A stretch of DNA of 64,000 bases, taken from Anisus vortex (lineage: Eukaryota; Mollusca; Gastropoda; Planorbidae). The notes under the pieces are model-generated. The model was not told where the DNA came from, made no database searches, and saw only the letters and a program-made list of their open reading frames with translations. The position numbers were made by a program, and so were the translations under genes. Position 1 is the first letter of the stretch. The number at the start of each line of letters is the position of its first letter. Below, piece by piece: positions 11,771 to 24,310 of the stretch. Location of the stretch: assembly GCA_949126835.1 (NCBI GenBank), contig OX421496.1, positions 16,138,844-16,202,843 on the forward strand, in the 5' to 3' direction.

Positions 11771-12252
11771 TTTGTAAATATGGGAATTCAAGAAGCTCTT
11801 TCTTGAACTTTCAGAAAGGTGTTCCTGTGATATTGTAGGGTAACACCAAGCTAAGACTAGTGTGTGCACTTGTGCAAATGAATACGAAAAAGCAGTGCTA
11901 AATAATTAGCTGCAGAAATATACGTAGAGCCCATTTTAGAAGGAAAAGAATTGGCAGAGAAGGAGGTTGCTCTTATTGGAGTGTAGGCTACTGAGTTAGT
12001 TTCACATTTTAGATGACACAAGATAAAAAAAGATTTAAAAAAAAACTATGATCATTGTGAAAAATAATCAATGTTTTCGATATTCATTAAAATGTTTGCT
12101 AACTATAGAATATACTTGCAGCCATTCATACTCAAGACAGAAGTTACACATTTTTGAAACTTTTGTCTATAAAAATAATATTGCATAGAATATAATAAAA
12201 TAGAAAGTGCCGTGTAAATGTTTGCTTGGACAAAACTGTTTTAAGTAGGTTT
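11771..12252. other. Spacer between inverted THAP-element copies
   Basis: This 480-bp stretch has no recognised feature. Its flanking copies form inverted arms of about 550 bp. Confidence 0.45.
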
Positions 12253-12843
12253 ATTGACAAGTCTTGACGTGTATGCATGCATAAAAGGTCGACAAATAAA
12301 AAACATTTCCGGTCGAATTCAATCATTTGTTTCGAAACATGTCTGTGTGCTACTTTACTGGTTGTACTCAAATTTGTTGGGGATGAAAATGTATTTCATT
12401 TCCAAAAGATGTTTACAAAACAAAACAATGTATTGTGAAAGTCAGAAGTGAAAAATCACCTTTTTAAAATATCAAACTTATTGCTAAATGCAAAGGAATT
12501 TTTGTTATTCGTTTTTATGAATTTACGCATTTTGTTTTTCAATAACCAAGAAAACGCCACTCTTTACTAATTTATTTTGTAAACAAATATATATTTAACT
12601 TCACGCGACTAACACTTGAGTATTAGTTATCGCCTACTTACTTTTGATGTTAGAAACGGATTCCTCATAACTAATATTGTATCCTTTGTATAATTCTAAA
12701 AGACTAGAACTGGCCGTCGAGGTTGAAATCAATTGTCAAACACCAGCAAAAGCATGCTTTTTTTGTTTATTAGTTTAAAAATAGAACAGGAAGTTCACGA
12801 ACATTTGGGTTCAAAAGTTCACGCCTCATTAAGACTTGTCAAT
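12253..12843 (+). mobile_element. THAP-bearing small DNA element, copy 2
   Basis: The element is 591 bp long with 13-bp perfect inverted termini, attgacaagtctt and aagacttgtcaat. It is homologous along its length to 20727-21309 and inverted to 11208-11770. The THAP-like frame is broken: after MSVCYFTGCTQICWG a TGA follows. No clear target duplication was found, so the superfamily (P, Kolobok or other) remains open. Confidence 0.65.
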
Positions 12844-12857
12844 TGTTCAACAAACTA

Positions 12858-13085
12858 CAAATTACATATTTATATAGCGCTATTCATAACAAAGTCTTCG
12901 AATGCGCTTTACATTTACAATATGTTATTAAAAGAAATCGAAAAAGTGTGTTTTTAATTTTGTTTTAAAAACGTCAATATTGTCGGCTTGTTTAACTGTG
13001 CTTGGAAGTTCATTCCACCACAGAGGTGCTACGACGCTGCACGAGCGAGCTGCCAATATTTCTCTTTTTACGCTCGGTTACTTGA
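12858..13085 (-). pseudogene. LINE reverse transcriptase 3' end, fragment
   Basis: On the minus strand it encodes 'SCSVVAPLWWNELP' followed by 'FKTKLKTHFFDFF'. This is the conserved last block of CR1/L2-type LINE proteins ('FSV.AP.LWN.LP...F...LKT.LF'). It ends in the non-coding tail 'aaagcgcattcgaa...agcgctatataaat'. The same block occurs in plus orientation at 13801. Only the 3' end is present, with a stop upstream of it. Confidence 0.65.
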
Positions 13086-13199
13086 GCTGCAGATGAATTT
13101 TTTTTAACGCAGTCCTCTTTTCTCTGTTCCTAATATTAAATATGCCTACACTGGTAAAGATAAAATTTTTCCTTTTTTTCCATCTAGGAAAGCAACAAC

Positions 13200-13316
13200 G
13201 TATAATGAAATTTAAAAATAAATATTTATAATGTCCAATCATTTTTATCTTAAAACTCAAAAGGGGCGCCGAATTGTGGTTTTCTTGGGGTGCTCGCAAC
13301 CATAAGGTCGGCCCTG
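13200..13316. mobile_element. Possible hAT terminus (cagggccgacc), solo
   Basis: The reverse complement begins cagggccgaccttatggttg and continues 'cgagcacccc'. CAGGGCCG... ends followed by a 'gggcgccc'-like block are common in ZMYM1-type hAT elements. No partner terminus or target duplication was located. Confidence 0.3.
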
Positions 13317-13800
13317 TGCTGGGGGTAAAGGGGGGGGGGGGAGATAGTGGATTTTATGCATTCACTTACTATATTATTTAATATGTTGGCAATATTGTTC
13401 AAGTGTAGTTTGTTGCCTCACTGAACTCTTATATTTCAATGCGAAGTTCAGCGTCCAAGTTATAAAAGCTACATAAATGTTAAAAATAATTTTATTCACA
13501 TATCAATTTTTTAGGTAAAAGAAAAAGAAAAAACAAAATTACAGTATTTCTTTTTCTCCACTTTCATGGTAAATAAATGTAAAATCTATTTATAGCTGAC
13601 AGTATCGCACCGAGGGCTATTCTAACTGCCCTGACGAACAAGGTGCAAATTTTGATATGGAGTCACTTCAGCTATTTAACTCATTTGTTCCGCTATTATT
13701 CTATTCTCTTTGACGGACTAATATGTTTCTTGTCTATTTATAAATGCATCTTATACTCGTAAATACACGTATGCTGATAATTGATCACTGATACCAAATA
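13317..13800. other. Unassigned stretch
   Basis: Apart from a poly-G tract at about 13331-13341, nothing could be assigned. Confidence 0.45.
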
Positions 13801-14097
13801 TTGCATTTATGCTTTATACAAGCTTTCATGGACAATCTCCACAGTACATCAGATCCATCAGAGAAAACAGGACTTCGTTCAAACAAAATTCATCAACAAC
13901 TCATGGTACCAACAGTAAAAAGAAAAACAATTACAGCACACTTCTTCAGCGTTGTAGCACCTCTGTGGTGGAACGAACTCCCAAAAGCATTTCAAAACGA
14001 GATTAAAAACATTCTTATTCGGTTAATTTTAATAAAATAAGGTCATTGTGAAGCGCATTCGAATGTTATGAATAGCGCCATATAAAATATGTAAGAT
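13801..14097 (+). pseudogene. LINE reverse transcriptase 3' end, frameshifted
   Basis: Two overlapping frames together give the end of a CR1/L2-like LINE protein. One reads 'SFHGQSPQYIRSI', matching the usual 'LhG.sP.Yi' block. The other reads 'QLMVPTVKRKT' and 'FFSVVAPLWWNELPKAF'. The change of frame between them shows decay. The tail 'gaagcgcattcgaatgttatg', then 'agcgccatataaaat', matches the end at 12858 in inverted orientation. It is 5' truncated. Confidence 0.65.
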
Positions 14098-14734
14098 TGT
14101 AATTTTGGTGCAGTGATATTAAAACACAGCTAGAAATCTAGACACGAAATTGAAAATGTTAAGCTTGACGCGCGTGTGTGTGTGTGTTTCTCACGCATGC
14201 GCATTAAGCATTAACACTCACACTTACTTGAGCTAATCTATATTCGACATTTCAGTACTTGTATACATTTTTTTTTTCGTTTTACATTTTTTTTAGAGTT
14301 CACCCTTTTACATAGATATAGTTCAGTGCTATCTCCCTCGTCCAATAAGTATTACACACGTCTAGGTCAATTACTTTCATACCTGGCTTCAAATTGATTC
14401 AATTTAAATGAGTGTCCCATTTAGAAGATCGTAAACCGATTTTCCACTTGAGTTGTTCACATGCAACATTTTGTTGTTGTTGTTGTTGTTGTTGTAGTTC
14501 TTGTTGAAGGACACGATTGGGGTGAGGGTTGGTGGTGTTATTATCGGAGCAACGACCTCATTAAAAGAAATATCTGTTTAACAGTTTAGCTTTATTGAAC
14601 GAGGAACGAAATTGCTATATGACGCATAAAAAGTAGTATTATGTTTTAAAAATCAAATTTAAAAAAAAAAATTAGGTAGATTTGTAGACAGCTTAAGAAT
14701 AATGTACAAAATAGATATGGTCGAATTGATGACA
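14098..14734. other. Unassigned stretch with a (TTG)n microsatellite
   Basis: A run of about ten ttg units lies at 14471-14500, and a short (GT)n at 14172-14188. Nothing else was assigned. Confidence 0.5.
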
Positions 14735-17700
14735 GATAGAAATAGGTGGATAGTGAAATAGATGGATAGAAAGTGAAATAGGTGGATAGAAAGTGAAATA
14801 GGTGGATAGAAAGTGAAATAGATGGATAGTAAGTGAAATAGGTGGATAGTAAGTAAAATAGATGGATAGAAAGTGAAATAGATGGATAGAAAGTGAAATA
14901 GGTGGATAGAAAGTGAAATAGGTAGAAAGTGAAATAGGTGGATAGAAAGTGAAATAGGTAGAAAGTGAAATAGGTGGATAGAAAGTGAAATAGGTGGATA
15001 GAAAGTGAAATAGGTAGAAAGTGAAATAGGTGGATAGAAAGTGAAATAGGTAGAAAGTGAAATAGGTGGATAGAAAGTGAAATAGATGGATAGAAAGTGA
15101 AATAGGTGGATAGAAAGTGAAATAGATGGATAGAAAGTGAAATAGATGGATAGAAAGTGAAATAGGTGGATAGAAAGTGAAATAGATGGATAGAAAGTGA
15201 AATAGATGGATAGAAAGTGAAATAGATGGATAGAAAGTGAAATAGGTGGATAGAAAGTGAAATAGGTGGATAGAAAGTGAAATAGATGGATAGAAAGTGA
15301 AATAGATGGATAGAAAGTGAAATAGGTGGATAGAAAGTGAAATAGATGGATAGAAAGTGAAATAGATGGATAGAAAGTGAAATAGATGGATAGAAAGTGA
15401 AATAGGTGGATAGAAAGTGAAATAGGTGGATAGAAAGTGAAATAGATGGATATAAAGTGAAATAGGTAGAAAGTGAAATAGGTGGATAGAAAGTGAAATA
15501 GGCAGAAAGTGAAATAGATGGATAGAAAGTGAAATAGGTGGATAGAAAGTGAAATAGGTGGATAGAAAGTGAAATAGGTAGAAAGTGAAATAGATGGATA
15601 GAAAGTAAAACAGGTAGAAAGTGAAATAGATGGATAGAAAGTGAAATAGGTGGATAGAAAGTGAAATAGGTGGATAGAAAGTGAAATAGGTGGATAGAAA
15701 GTGAAATAGGTGGATAGAAAGTGAAATAGGTGGATAGAAAGTGAAATAGGTAGAAAGTGAAATAGGTAGAAAGTGAAATAGGTGGATAGTAAGTGAAATA
15801 GGTGGATAGTAAGTGAAATAGGTAGAAAGTAAAATAGATGGATAGAAAGTGAAATAGGTGGATAGAAAGTGAAATAGGTGGATAGAAAGTGAAATAGATG
15901 GATTGAAAGTGAAATAGGTAGAAAGTGAAATAGATGGATAGAAAGTGAAATAGGTGGATAGAAATTAAATAGGTGGATAGAAAGTGAAATAGTTGGATAG
16001 AAAGTGAAATAGGTAGAAAGTGAAATAGATGGATAGAAAGTGAAATAGGTGGATAGAAAGTTAAATAGGTAGAAAGTGAAATAGATGGATAGAAAGAGAA
16101 ATAGGTGGATAGAAAGTGAAATAGGTGGATAGTAAGTGAAATAGGTGGATAATAAGTAAAATAGATGGATAGAAAGTGAAATAGGTGGATAGAAAGTGAA
16201 ATAGGTGGATAGAAAGTGAAATAGATGGATAGAAAGTGAAATAGGTGGATAGAAAGTAAAATAGATGGATAGAAAGTGAAATAGGTGGATAGAAAGTGAA
16301 ATAGGTGGATAGAAAGTGAAATAGGTGGATAGAAAGTGAAATAGATGGATAGAAAGTGAAATAGGTGGATAGAAAGTGAAATAGATGGATAGAAAGTGAA
16401 ATAGGTGGATAGAAAGTAAAATAGATGGATAGAAAGTGAAATAGGTGGATAGAAAGTAAAATAGATGGATAGAAAGTGAAATAGGTGGATAGAAAGTGAA
16501 ATAGATGGATAGAAAGTGAAATAGGTGGATAGAAAGTGAAATAGATGGATAGAAAGTGAAATAGGTGGATAGAAAGTAAAATAGATGGATAGAAAGTGAA
16601 ATAGGTGGATAGAAAGTAAAATAGATGGATAGAAAGTGAAATAGGTGGATAGAAAGTGAAATAGATGGATAGAAAGTGAAATAGGTGGATAGAAAGTGAA
16701 ATAGATGGATAGAAAGTAAAATAGATGGATAGAAAGTGAAATAGGTGGATAGAAAGTAAAATAGATGGATAGAAAGTGAAATAGGTGGATAGAAAGTAAA
16801 ATAGATGGATAGAAAGTGAAATAGGTGGATAGAAAGTGAAATAGATGGATAGAAAGTAAAATAGATGGATAGAAAGTGAAATAGGTGGATAGAAAGTGAA
16901 ATAGGTGGATAGAAAGTGAAATAGATGGATAGAAAGTGAAATAGGTGGATAGAAAGTAAAATAGATGGATAGAAAGTGAAATAGGTGGATAGAAAGTAAA
17001 ATAGATGGATAGAAAGTGAAATAGGTGGATAGAAAGTGAAATAGATGGATAGAAAGTGAAATAGGTGGATAGAAAGTAAAATAGATGGATAGAAAGTGAA
17101 ATAGGTGGATAGAAAGTGAAATAGGTGGATAGAAAGTAAAATAGATGGATAGAAAGTGAAATAGGTGGATAGAAAGTGAAATAGGTGGATAGTAAGTGAA
17201 ATAGGTGGATAATAAGTAAAATAGATGGATAGAAAGTGAAATAGGTGGATAGAAAGTGAAATAGGTGGATAGAAAGTGAAATAGATGGATAGAAAGTGAA
17301 ATAGGTAGAAAGTGAAATAGGTGGATAGAAAGTGAAATAAATAGAAAGTGAAATAGATGGATAGGAAGTGAAATAGGTGGATAGAAAGTGAAATAGGTGG
17401 ATAGAAAGTGAAATAGATGGATAGAAAGTGAAATAGGTGGATAGAAAGTGAAATAGATGGGTAGAAAGTGAAATAGGTGGATAGAAAGTGAAATAGGTGG
17501 ATAGAAAGTGAAATAGATGGATAGAAAGTGAAATAGGTGGATAGAAAGTGAAATAGGTGGATAGAAAGTAAAATAGATGGATAGAAAGTGAAATAGGTGG
17601 ATAGAAAGTGAAATAGGTGGATAGAAAGTGAAATAGGTGGATAGAAAGTGAAATAGGTGGATAGAAAGTGAAATAGGTGGATAGAAAGTAAAATAGATAG

Positions 17701-18604
17701 ATAGAAAGTGAAATAGGTGGATAGAAAGTGAAATAGGTAGAAAGTGAAATAGGTGGATAGAAAGTGAAATAGGTGGATAGAAAGTGAAATAGGTGGATAG
17801 AAAGTGAAATAGGTGGATAGTAAGTAAAATAGATGGATAGAAAGTGAAATAGGTGGATAAAAAGTGAAATAGGTTTATAGAAAGTGAAATAGGTAAAATG
17901 TGAAATAGATGGATAGAAAGTGAAATAGGTAGAAAGTGAAATAGGTGGATAGAAATTAAAATAGAAAGTGAAATAGATGGAGAAAAAGTGAAATATGTAG
18001 AAAGTGAAATAGATGGATAGAAAGTGAAATAGGTGGATAGAAAGTGAAATAGATGGATAGAAAGTGAAATAGGTGGATAGAAAGTGAAATAGGTAGAAAG
18101 TGAAATAGGTGGATAGAAATTAAAATAGAAAGTGAAATAGATGGAGAAAAAGTGAAATATGTAGAAAGTGAAATAGATGGATAGAAAGTGAAATAGGTGG
18201 ATAGAAAGTGAAATAGATGGATAGAAAGTGAAATAGGTGGATAGGAAGTGAAATAGATGGATAGAAAGTAAAATAGAGGGATAGAAAGTAAAATAGAGGG
18301 ATAGAAAGTAAAATAGAGGGATAGAAAGTAAAATAGAGGGATAGAAAGTAAAATAGAGGGATAGAAAGTAAAATAGAGGGATAGAAAGTAAAATAGAGGG
18401 ATAGAAAGTAAAATAGATGGATAGAAAGTTAATTAGATGGATAGAAAGTAAAATAGATGGATAGAAAGTTAATTAGATGGATAGAAAGTAAAATAGATGG
18501 ATAGAAAGTTAATTAGATGGATAGAAAGTAAAATAGATGGATAGAAAGTGAAATAGATGGATAGAAAGTTAATTAGATGGACAGAAAGTAAAATAGATGG
18601 ATGG
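14735..18604 (+). repeat. 3.9-kb minisatellite, 20-bp unit
   Basis: The consensus unit is GATAGAAAGTGAAATAG(G/A)TG. A 16-bp variant lacks one gata-like tetramer ('aggtagaaagtgaaat'). Between about 16081 and 17280 the phase is constant at exactly three units per 60 bases. There, units with 'gtgaaataggtgg' alternate with 'gtaaaatagatgg', giving a 40-bp higher-order period. A 164-bp segment is duplicated in tandem (landmark 'agaaattaaaatagaaagtg' at 17951 and 18115). From 18245 to about 18410 a variant with 'aaaatagaggg' is homogenised over roughly eight units. The end (18420-18600) is a dimer of 'gttaattagatgg' and 'gtaaaatagatgg'. The bulk of the array has no open frame. Confidence 0.95.
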
Positions 18605-20726
18605 AGTTAAAAAGATAAGATAAACACAAGTAGTACAAAAACAAAATTTTTCTATATTTTTGGTTTCTTTCTAGAATGTATCGACCTGCCAAAGTGTCAA
18701 ACAGAGAAATGTAAAGGGGAAGGGAGGGAGGGAGGGATTGAGAGACTAACATTTTGTGCCAAACATTTTTTTTCTCTGGTGTATCAATATAATCTTTTTT
18801 GGCTTACTTTCTCTGTATTACATAGTCGAACAGTTCAAGGACTTGTAGGAAAACATTTTTTTAAAAATATACTCTAGATTTTTGACAGAATTTTTTTCTA
18901 AAGACGGTAAAAGATTACATCAAGGTAATTAAGAACAAGAAAACACTTTGAGTGGATGGCACATTTACGGATCTGCGGTTGAATTTTTTTTTCTTCCTTA
19001 GGTTTAAACTGTTTAAACCTGGCGAATTCTAAAGAGTAATTCTAGACAGTTAATGTCGAAAAGGTGTTAGACGTCATCACAGTTCAGCTCGTGAGATTAG
19101 GTAGGGAAACACCTTGGCGTCACCTGACAGGGTGTGTGTTTACATTCATGGGCGTACGCCATGTGGGGTCGAAAGTGTGTGTGGGAGGGGGATGTAAAGT
19201 TAAAATTTTTTATTACTTTATTTTGATTTTCAATTTATTGAGTTATCACTATACTAATGGTATGGTATTATATTTAAGACGTGAAGTTTGGGGAAAAGGA
19301 GGGTGCCCGGAATATTTTTTTTAGGTCACAAATTTTTTCACGGATTTCCATATTTATTTTTTCGGTCGTGCATGAAGCGAATGTGTTTCAACTGTCTGGT
19401 ATTAGACCACTCACCTGTATCCATTTTTAATGAAAACTGGGCGGTGGGTATAAACCACTCGTGAAAACAACCATCGTCTAATGTCTAATGCATGGTGTTG
19501 CGGTAAGGGGAGGGGAGCCCTCGTGATGGCCTCGAGGTTAATTACAGGAAATGAGCTTCTACTAAGGAGATTTACTTGCACCGAGAGTTTCTACTGGGGT
19601 GGTGGAAAGAGGAAGGGGAAAATGGAGGACACAACAACCCGATTCAAGGTCAGACCTTCTAACGTTGTCATCAAGGTGGTTACAGTGTCTCGCCCCAGGT
19701 TGGGGTGTGGGGAGTGGGGGGGAGGGGACATTGCCGATTATTGCTTTAGGCATTGCAGAGCTAAGCGAAATTGCAGATGTCCGTCGTTTTAAGAAAAAAC
19801 AAACAACTATTGCACGTAAAAGTCCTAAAGTTTGGTGTCTGTAGGGATCTGTTTGAAATTATTAGTGTTTCAATACTTTATGCTTCAGTCTGTTTGTGTC
19901 GTAACTGTGTAACTCATTGTGTCTTCATTTGATTTTAGACTTCTACATTTTCGCACTCATTCTTATCCCAATAGTTACTTTAAAACTAAGAACAAATTTG
20001 TCTGTTTGGTCACAAAGTCTACTATTGTGATCGGGGGCGAACACGGGATTTGTCCTAGGGTGGGTGAAACTTTCGCATGACAAAAATTTACTAATTTTTT
20101 TTCTGCAAATTAAGTAGACTACAGATTTGTAATTTTTCTAATTTTTCTATCCATAGTTCTAGGGGGGACCCAGCCCCCAGATTCTCCCTCCCCTTGGCTT
20201 CATCCCTGAAAGTGGTGCTGTTCTACGGAAGTTAATTCCCCGCTAAAAAAAAACGTAAAATTAGTTTTAAATGTTGGATATCTTAACCAATATATGTGAA
20301 CTATCTAGAATTATATCACCCCTAGACATTTTTGTATGCAGCTATTTAATTTATATTTAACGTAAAATGTCTTCTTCTGATATGATTATTGCAAACTATA
20401 TTGTATATATTTAAAGCTTTAATAACTTGTGCATTGACTGTTTATCAGTGCATTTGCAAAATTTAATTGCCATCGGTTCGTATTCAGTAACATTCCATAT
20501 ACAATATTAAATACGACACGATCAATTATATAGACTGATAGTCATGAAAACGGACAGGCACTCGACAGGAAGCAGATAGACAGTCAGACAGACATATTTT
20601 TTTAAAAACAACATTCAAATTCTTAAAATTAAATCTGAACGTAAGTAAACTCCAAAAAGTTAAAAACATTCAAGGAAAACATAAAAAAGAAAAGAAACAA
20701 ACATTACGTGTAGAAGCCAACCATAC
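18605..20726. other. Unassigned stretch, locally GC-richer
   Basis: Overlapping frames at 19481-19844 come from a G-rich patch and do not resemble a protein. A strong splice-acceptor-like tract (ttttttttcttccttag) ends at 19001 but leads into no open frame. A block at 20030-20210 ('cgaacacgggatttgtcc' and 'ggggggacccagcccc') resembles diffuse repeats rather than a gene. Confidence 0.4.
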
Positions 20727-21309
20727 ACGTCTTAACGTGTATGCATGCATAAAAGGTCACGTGCAAAAACATTTCCGTTCTTATTCGATCATTTTATTCG
20801 AAACAATGTCTGTGTGCTGGGTTACTGGTTGTACTCAAATTTGTTGGGGATTAAAATTTCTTTCATTTCCAAAACATGTTTACAAAAGAAAACAATGTAT
20901 TGTGAAAGTCAGAAGGGAATAATCACCCATTTATAATAGCAAACTTATAGCTTAATGCAAAATAATTTTTGTTATTCGTTTTTATGAATTTACGCATTTT
21001 GTTTTTTAATAACCAAAAAAACGCAACTCTTAAACTAATTTACTTTGTAAACAAATAAACAATTAATCTCACGCGACTTACACTTGAGTATTAATTATCG
21101 TCTATTCACTTTTGATGTTAAAAACGGATACCTCATAACTAATATTGTATCCTTTTTATAATTCTAAAAGACTAGAACTGGCCGTCGAGGTTGAAATCAA
21201 TTGTCAAACACCAGCAAAAAGCATGTTTTTTTGGTTTATTAGTTTAAAAATAGAACAGGAAGTTCACGAACATTCGGGTTCAAAAGTTCACGCCTAATTA
21301 AGACTTGTC
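20727..21309 (+). mobile_element. THAP-bearing small DNA element, copy 3
   Basis: It is homologous end to end to copy 2 (12253-12843), starting 'acgtcttaacgtgtatgc' and ending 'ctaattaagacttgtct'. The terminal inverted repeat is less perfect on the left. It carries the most complete plus-strand THAP-like frame. Confidence 0.65.
20806..20922 (+). pseudogene. THAP-like zinc-finger start, 38 codons
   Basis: From ATG at 20806 the frame reads MSVCWVTGCTQICWG, then 'FLSFPKHVYKRKQCIVKV', ending RRE before a TAA. Cys-x4-Cys, the FPK motif and the basic segment fit the first half of a THAP domain. As in copy 1, the expected tryptophan is cysteine, so the two copies probably descend from one altered ancestor. 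The missing second half (C-x2-H) means it is either a truncated exon or decayed coding sequence. The function of the short peptide, if made, is unknown. Confidence 0.45.
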
Positions 21310-22208
21310 TATAGTACGCTGGGAAATGTAGTTGTTTTTTCTCTAAGACTCGAGCAAATACATTTTTAAAAGTATTAATAAGTAATAAGATAACACCAAT
21401 GACAAACTAAATTACAGATAAATCAGTTTCGAGGTGTTAAATTAAAAAAAGATATCTTTAATCATATTTTTCGATTATAATTATAAATAGCTGCAAAATT
21501 TAGTTTTCACATTGAATACAGATACAAATAATCAGTTAAGTAAATTGTACTCATTATGATAGACACTTTTTTTTAGCGCTGGTAATATTATTCCTTGATA
21601 ACATTTCCATGATTTCATTGGATGACAATTTGTTATATATTAAAATAAAATAATTTGACTTGTTATTATTTATTTCTGGATTAGGTTTACACAATAGGCT
21701 TACTATTTAGTTGATTAAAGTAGAACGATATCAGATGATCGGTCGATCTTTTGAATGACCAGTGAAACGTTAATTAAATAAAACAGATGAAAATGGTCCC
21801 ATAATTTTAATCCGATATTTAGTGTTTTTTTAATGCGATTAATGGTATATTTAATTAGAATGGTCCCCGAATTTTTTTAAACTGATGAGTATAAGCCTTG
21901 GACTCGGTGACCTATAGTAATGTATTGACGCTCCGAAGATCTTTGCCCTGAGTCGACATGTCTACCTAGCCAAGACCATCTTAAGTACTTGCAATACGTC
22001 TTGACCTAGCCTCACTCATCTCTATTCGCTACCTAATAAATAAAGATGGCATGATATTTTCCCTGCCACGCAATACCCTTGTAAATCATACACTGTCGTT
22101 AGAAGTGCTGTTAACGACAACACAAAAAAGCTTGCTAGGCCGTCTCGCTGCACCCCCATTGTCACCCATGTACTAGCGCAATGGACCAACATGGTTGAAA
22201 ATTGAAAA
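21310..22208. other. Unassigned AT-rich stretch
   Basis: I see no gene, repeat end or tandem array here. Confidence 0.5.
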
Positions 22209-22211
22209 TGG

Positions 22212-22292
<81 letters not shown>

Positions 22293-22317
22293 ACTATCTA
22301 TCTATCTATCTATCTAA

Positions 22318-22348
<31 letters not shown>

Positions 22349-22388
22349 GCTAACTATCTATCTATCTAACTATCTATCTATCTATCTG

Positions 22389-22449
<61 letters not shown>

Positions 22450-22535
22450 ATCTATCTATCTATCTAACTATCTATCAATTTATCTATCTATAATCTATCT
22501 GTCTATCTATCATCTATATATCTCCCTCTATCTAT
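22209..22535 (+). repeat. (TATC)n microsatellite, about 320 bp
   Basis: This is an almost uninterrupted tatc/atct array with scattered 'taac' and 'tagc' variants. The right third is degenerate. Confidence 0.95.
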
Positions 22536-23916
22536 GTATCTGTCCATTTAATAATTAAGTCAATTTTAATTTTAAAAATAATTCTCCCGCGTAATTAAAA
22601 ATTACCAAATGTCCACTTTTTTTCCAGACAACTTTTTGCCTCAAGATTCTATCCAGACATTTCTCTACTATTCCCCCCCCCCCCCCAAAAAAAAAAAGAT
22701 TTAATCACGTGACCTATTCACGTAGCCACAAGACTTCACCAATTGACCATTACAATTTATCATTGGACCCCCACTACGTGTTCTCCGCTGACCACCATTG
22801 GACTTTTTTTTTCTTGGTTAGTGATTAAGTAAGAAATTGTGAACCAAGCACTAAATTTGGGTGACCGGATGTCTGGCAAGTCGGTTTACCAGGATTACCT
22901 ACCGTGATAGATCAAGTATCGATAAATGTTTCCCAAATTTCAACCAATGATTTACAGTTGCCGAGGAAAAAGAAAATATTTATTAACTTGAACGTCATAC
23001 AAGGATGCCTAGCTAGCCGAGGATTTCTCCCAAAGGATCAGAAATTTGATCGATTTCTATGGTCTATCGCGGCATTGTAGCAAATATAGAAATAATAAAA
23101 AAAATATATCCGCTTGTTTACTTGACTGTTGTAAGCAATGGTGTTAAAGCTATCTTTCACTGTCCAATATACGGGCTGGGAAGTAGAACTTTGAAGTATC
23201 TTTGGCCATTGCACACAAAGAGATTCAGTTGATAGGTCAATCCAATTTTTTTTTAACTTTTGGCCATCGATGTGAAAAAGTCAGAGATGATTGAACTCTA
23301 TGTCGATCTTCTGTGCCCCAGATTTCAACTTATCTTCACTGTTCTATGTTCTGCTTTCAACAGTTATTTTCATGAACTTATAATACAACAAAATTGAAAT
23401 CTGTGCAAAAGTAATGCAGGTATAAATGGGCGAGGAATGTCGTTTGATACTGACAAATAACGGCCAAAGTAACTAATGTATACATCTTGGCACAATGGCC
23501 ACATTACGAGAAACAGAAAGAAAACACAATCCTGGAGCACGAAGTGCATAAGGTATAAACACTAAGGAAAGATTTTTTGCTATTCGTATATTCAAAACAG
23601 CAACGAAAAGTATACAATTACAGAAAAAAAGCCATCTCTGATGTCAATAGGCCTATAGACGGCGATCACATTGTCTCAAAGAAATATTTTGTCAAAGAGA
23701 AACTTTGTCATAGACGTTTGGATGTGAAGCTTTAACATCTTTGCATTTTTATTAATTTACTTTCGCGGAGTCTTCTAACATCGGTCATCAGCCGTGATAT
23801 TTTAGATTATAAGTAAACTAGGTCAGTGGTTCACAAGTATTCTTATTATATCACTGTCACAATGTTAGTCTTTTGTTCAAGTCTCCACCAATTGGGTTAT
23901 TTTTTTCCTTAGGCTA
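22536..23916. other. Unassigned stretch
   Basis: It has a poly-C/poly-A junction (22674-22698). Nothing codes convincingly on either strand. A motif, cagtggttcacaag at 23824, is reminiscent of hAT ends but has no partner. Confidence 0.45.
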
Positions 23917-23992
<76 letters not shown>

Positions 23993-24310
23993 CTTTCCGT
24001 TTCTCTCGCTGTCTTTCTATTTCTCGTCTAACAGTCACTCCGGCTCTTCTCTCTTTTTCTCTATCTCTACCTTTCTCTGTCTGCGTCTCTCTCAACAGTC
24101 TCTAAATCTTTTTCTCTCAATTGTACCCTCTCTGTCACTGTCTCTTTCTCCTTCTCTGATACTGTATCGTCATGTTCCTTCAGGTCGCCTTACCCACACA
24201 TCAATATCTCAACTATCTCTCTCTGTCTTTCTCTCTCTCAGTTGTAGCATTTCCGTCTCCATCTCTCTGTTACTGTACCATCATGCTACCCAGGTCGCAT
24301 TACCCATATT
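23917..24310 (+). repeat. (CT)n microsatellite with (CA)n and pyrimidine-rich flank
   Basis: A perfect tc/ct run of about 60 bases (23918-23979) is followed by a short (ca)n and about 300 bases of imperfect ctct-rich sequence. Confidence 0.9.

Noticed and set aside
23824..23860. hAT left terminus cagtggttcacaag
   Set aside because: No partner end or duplication was found, and the sequence differs from the usual terminus.
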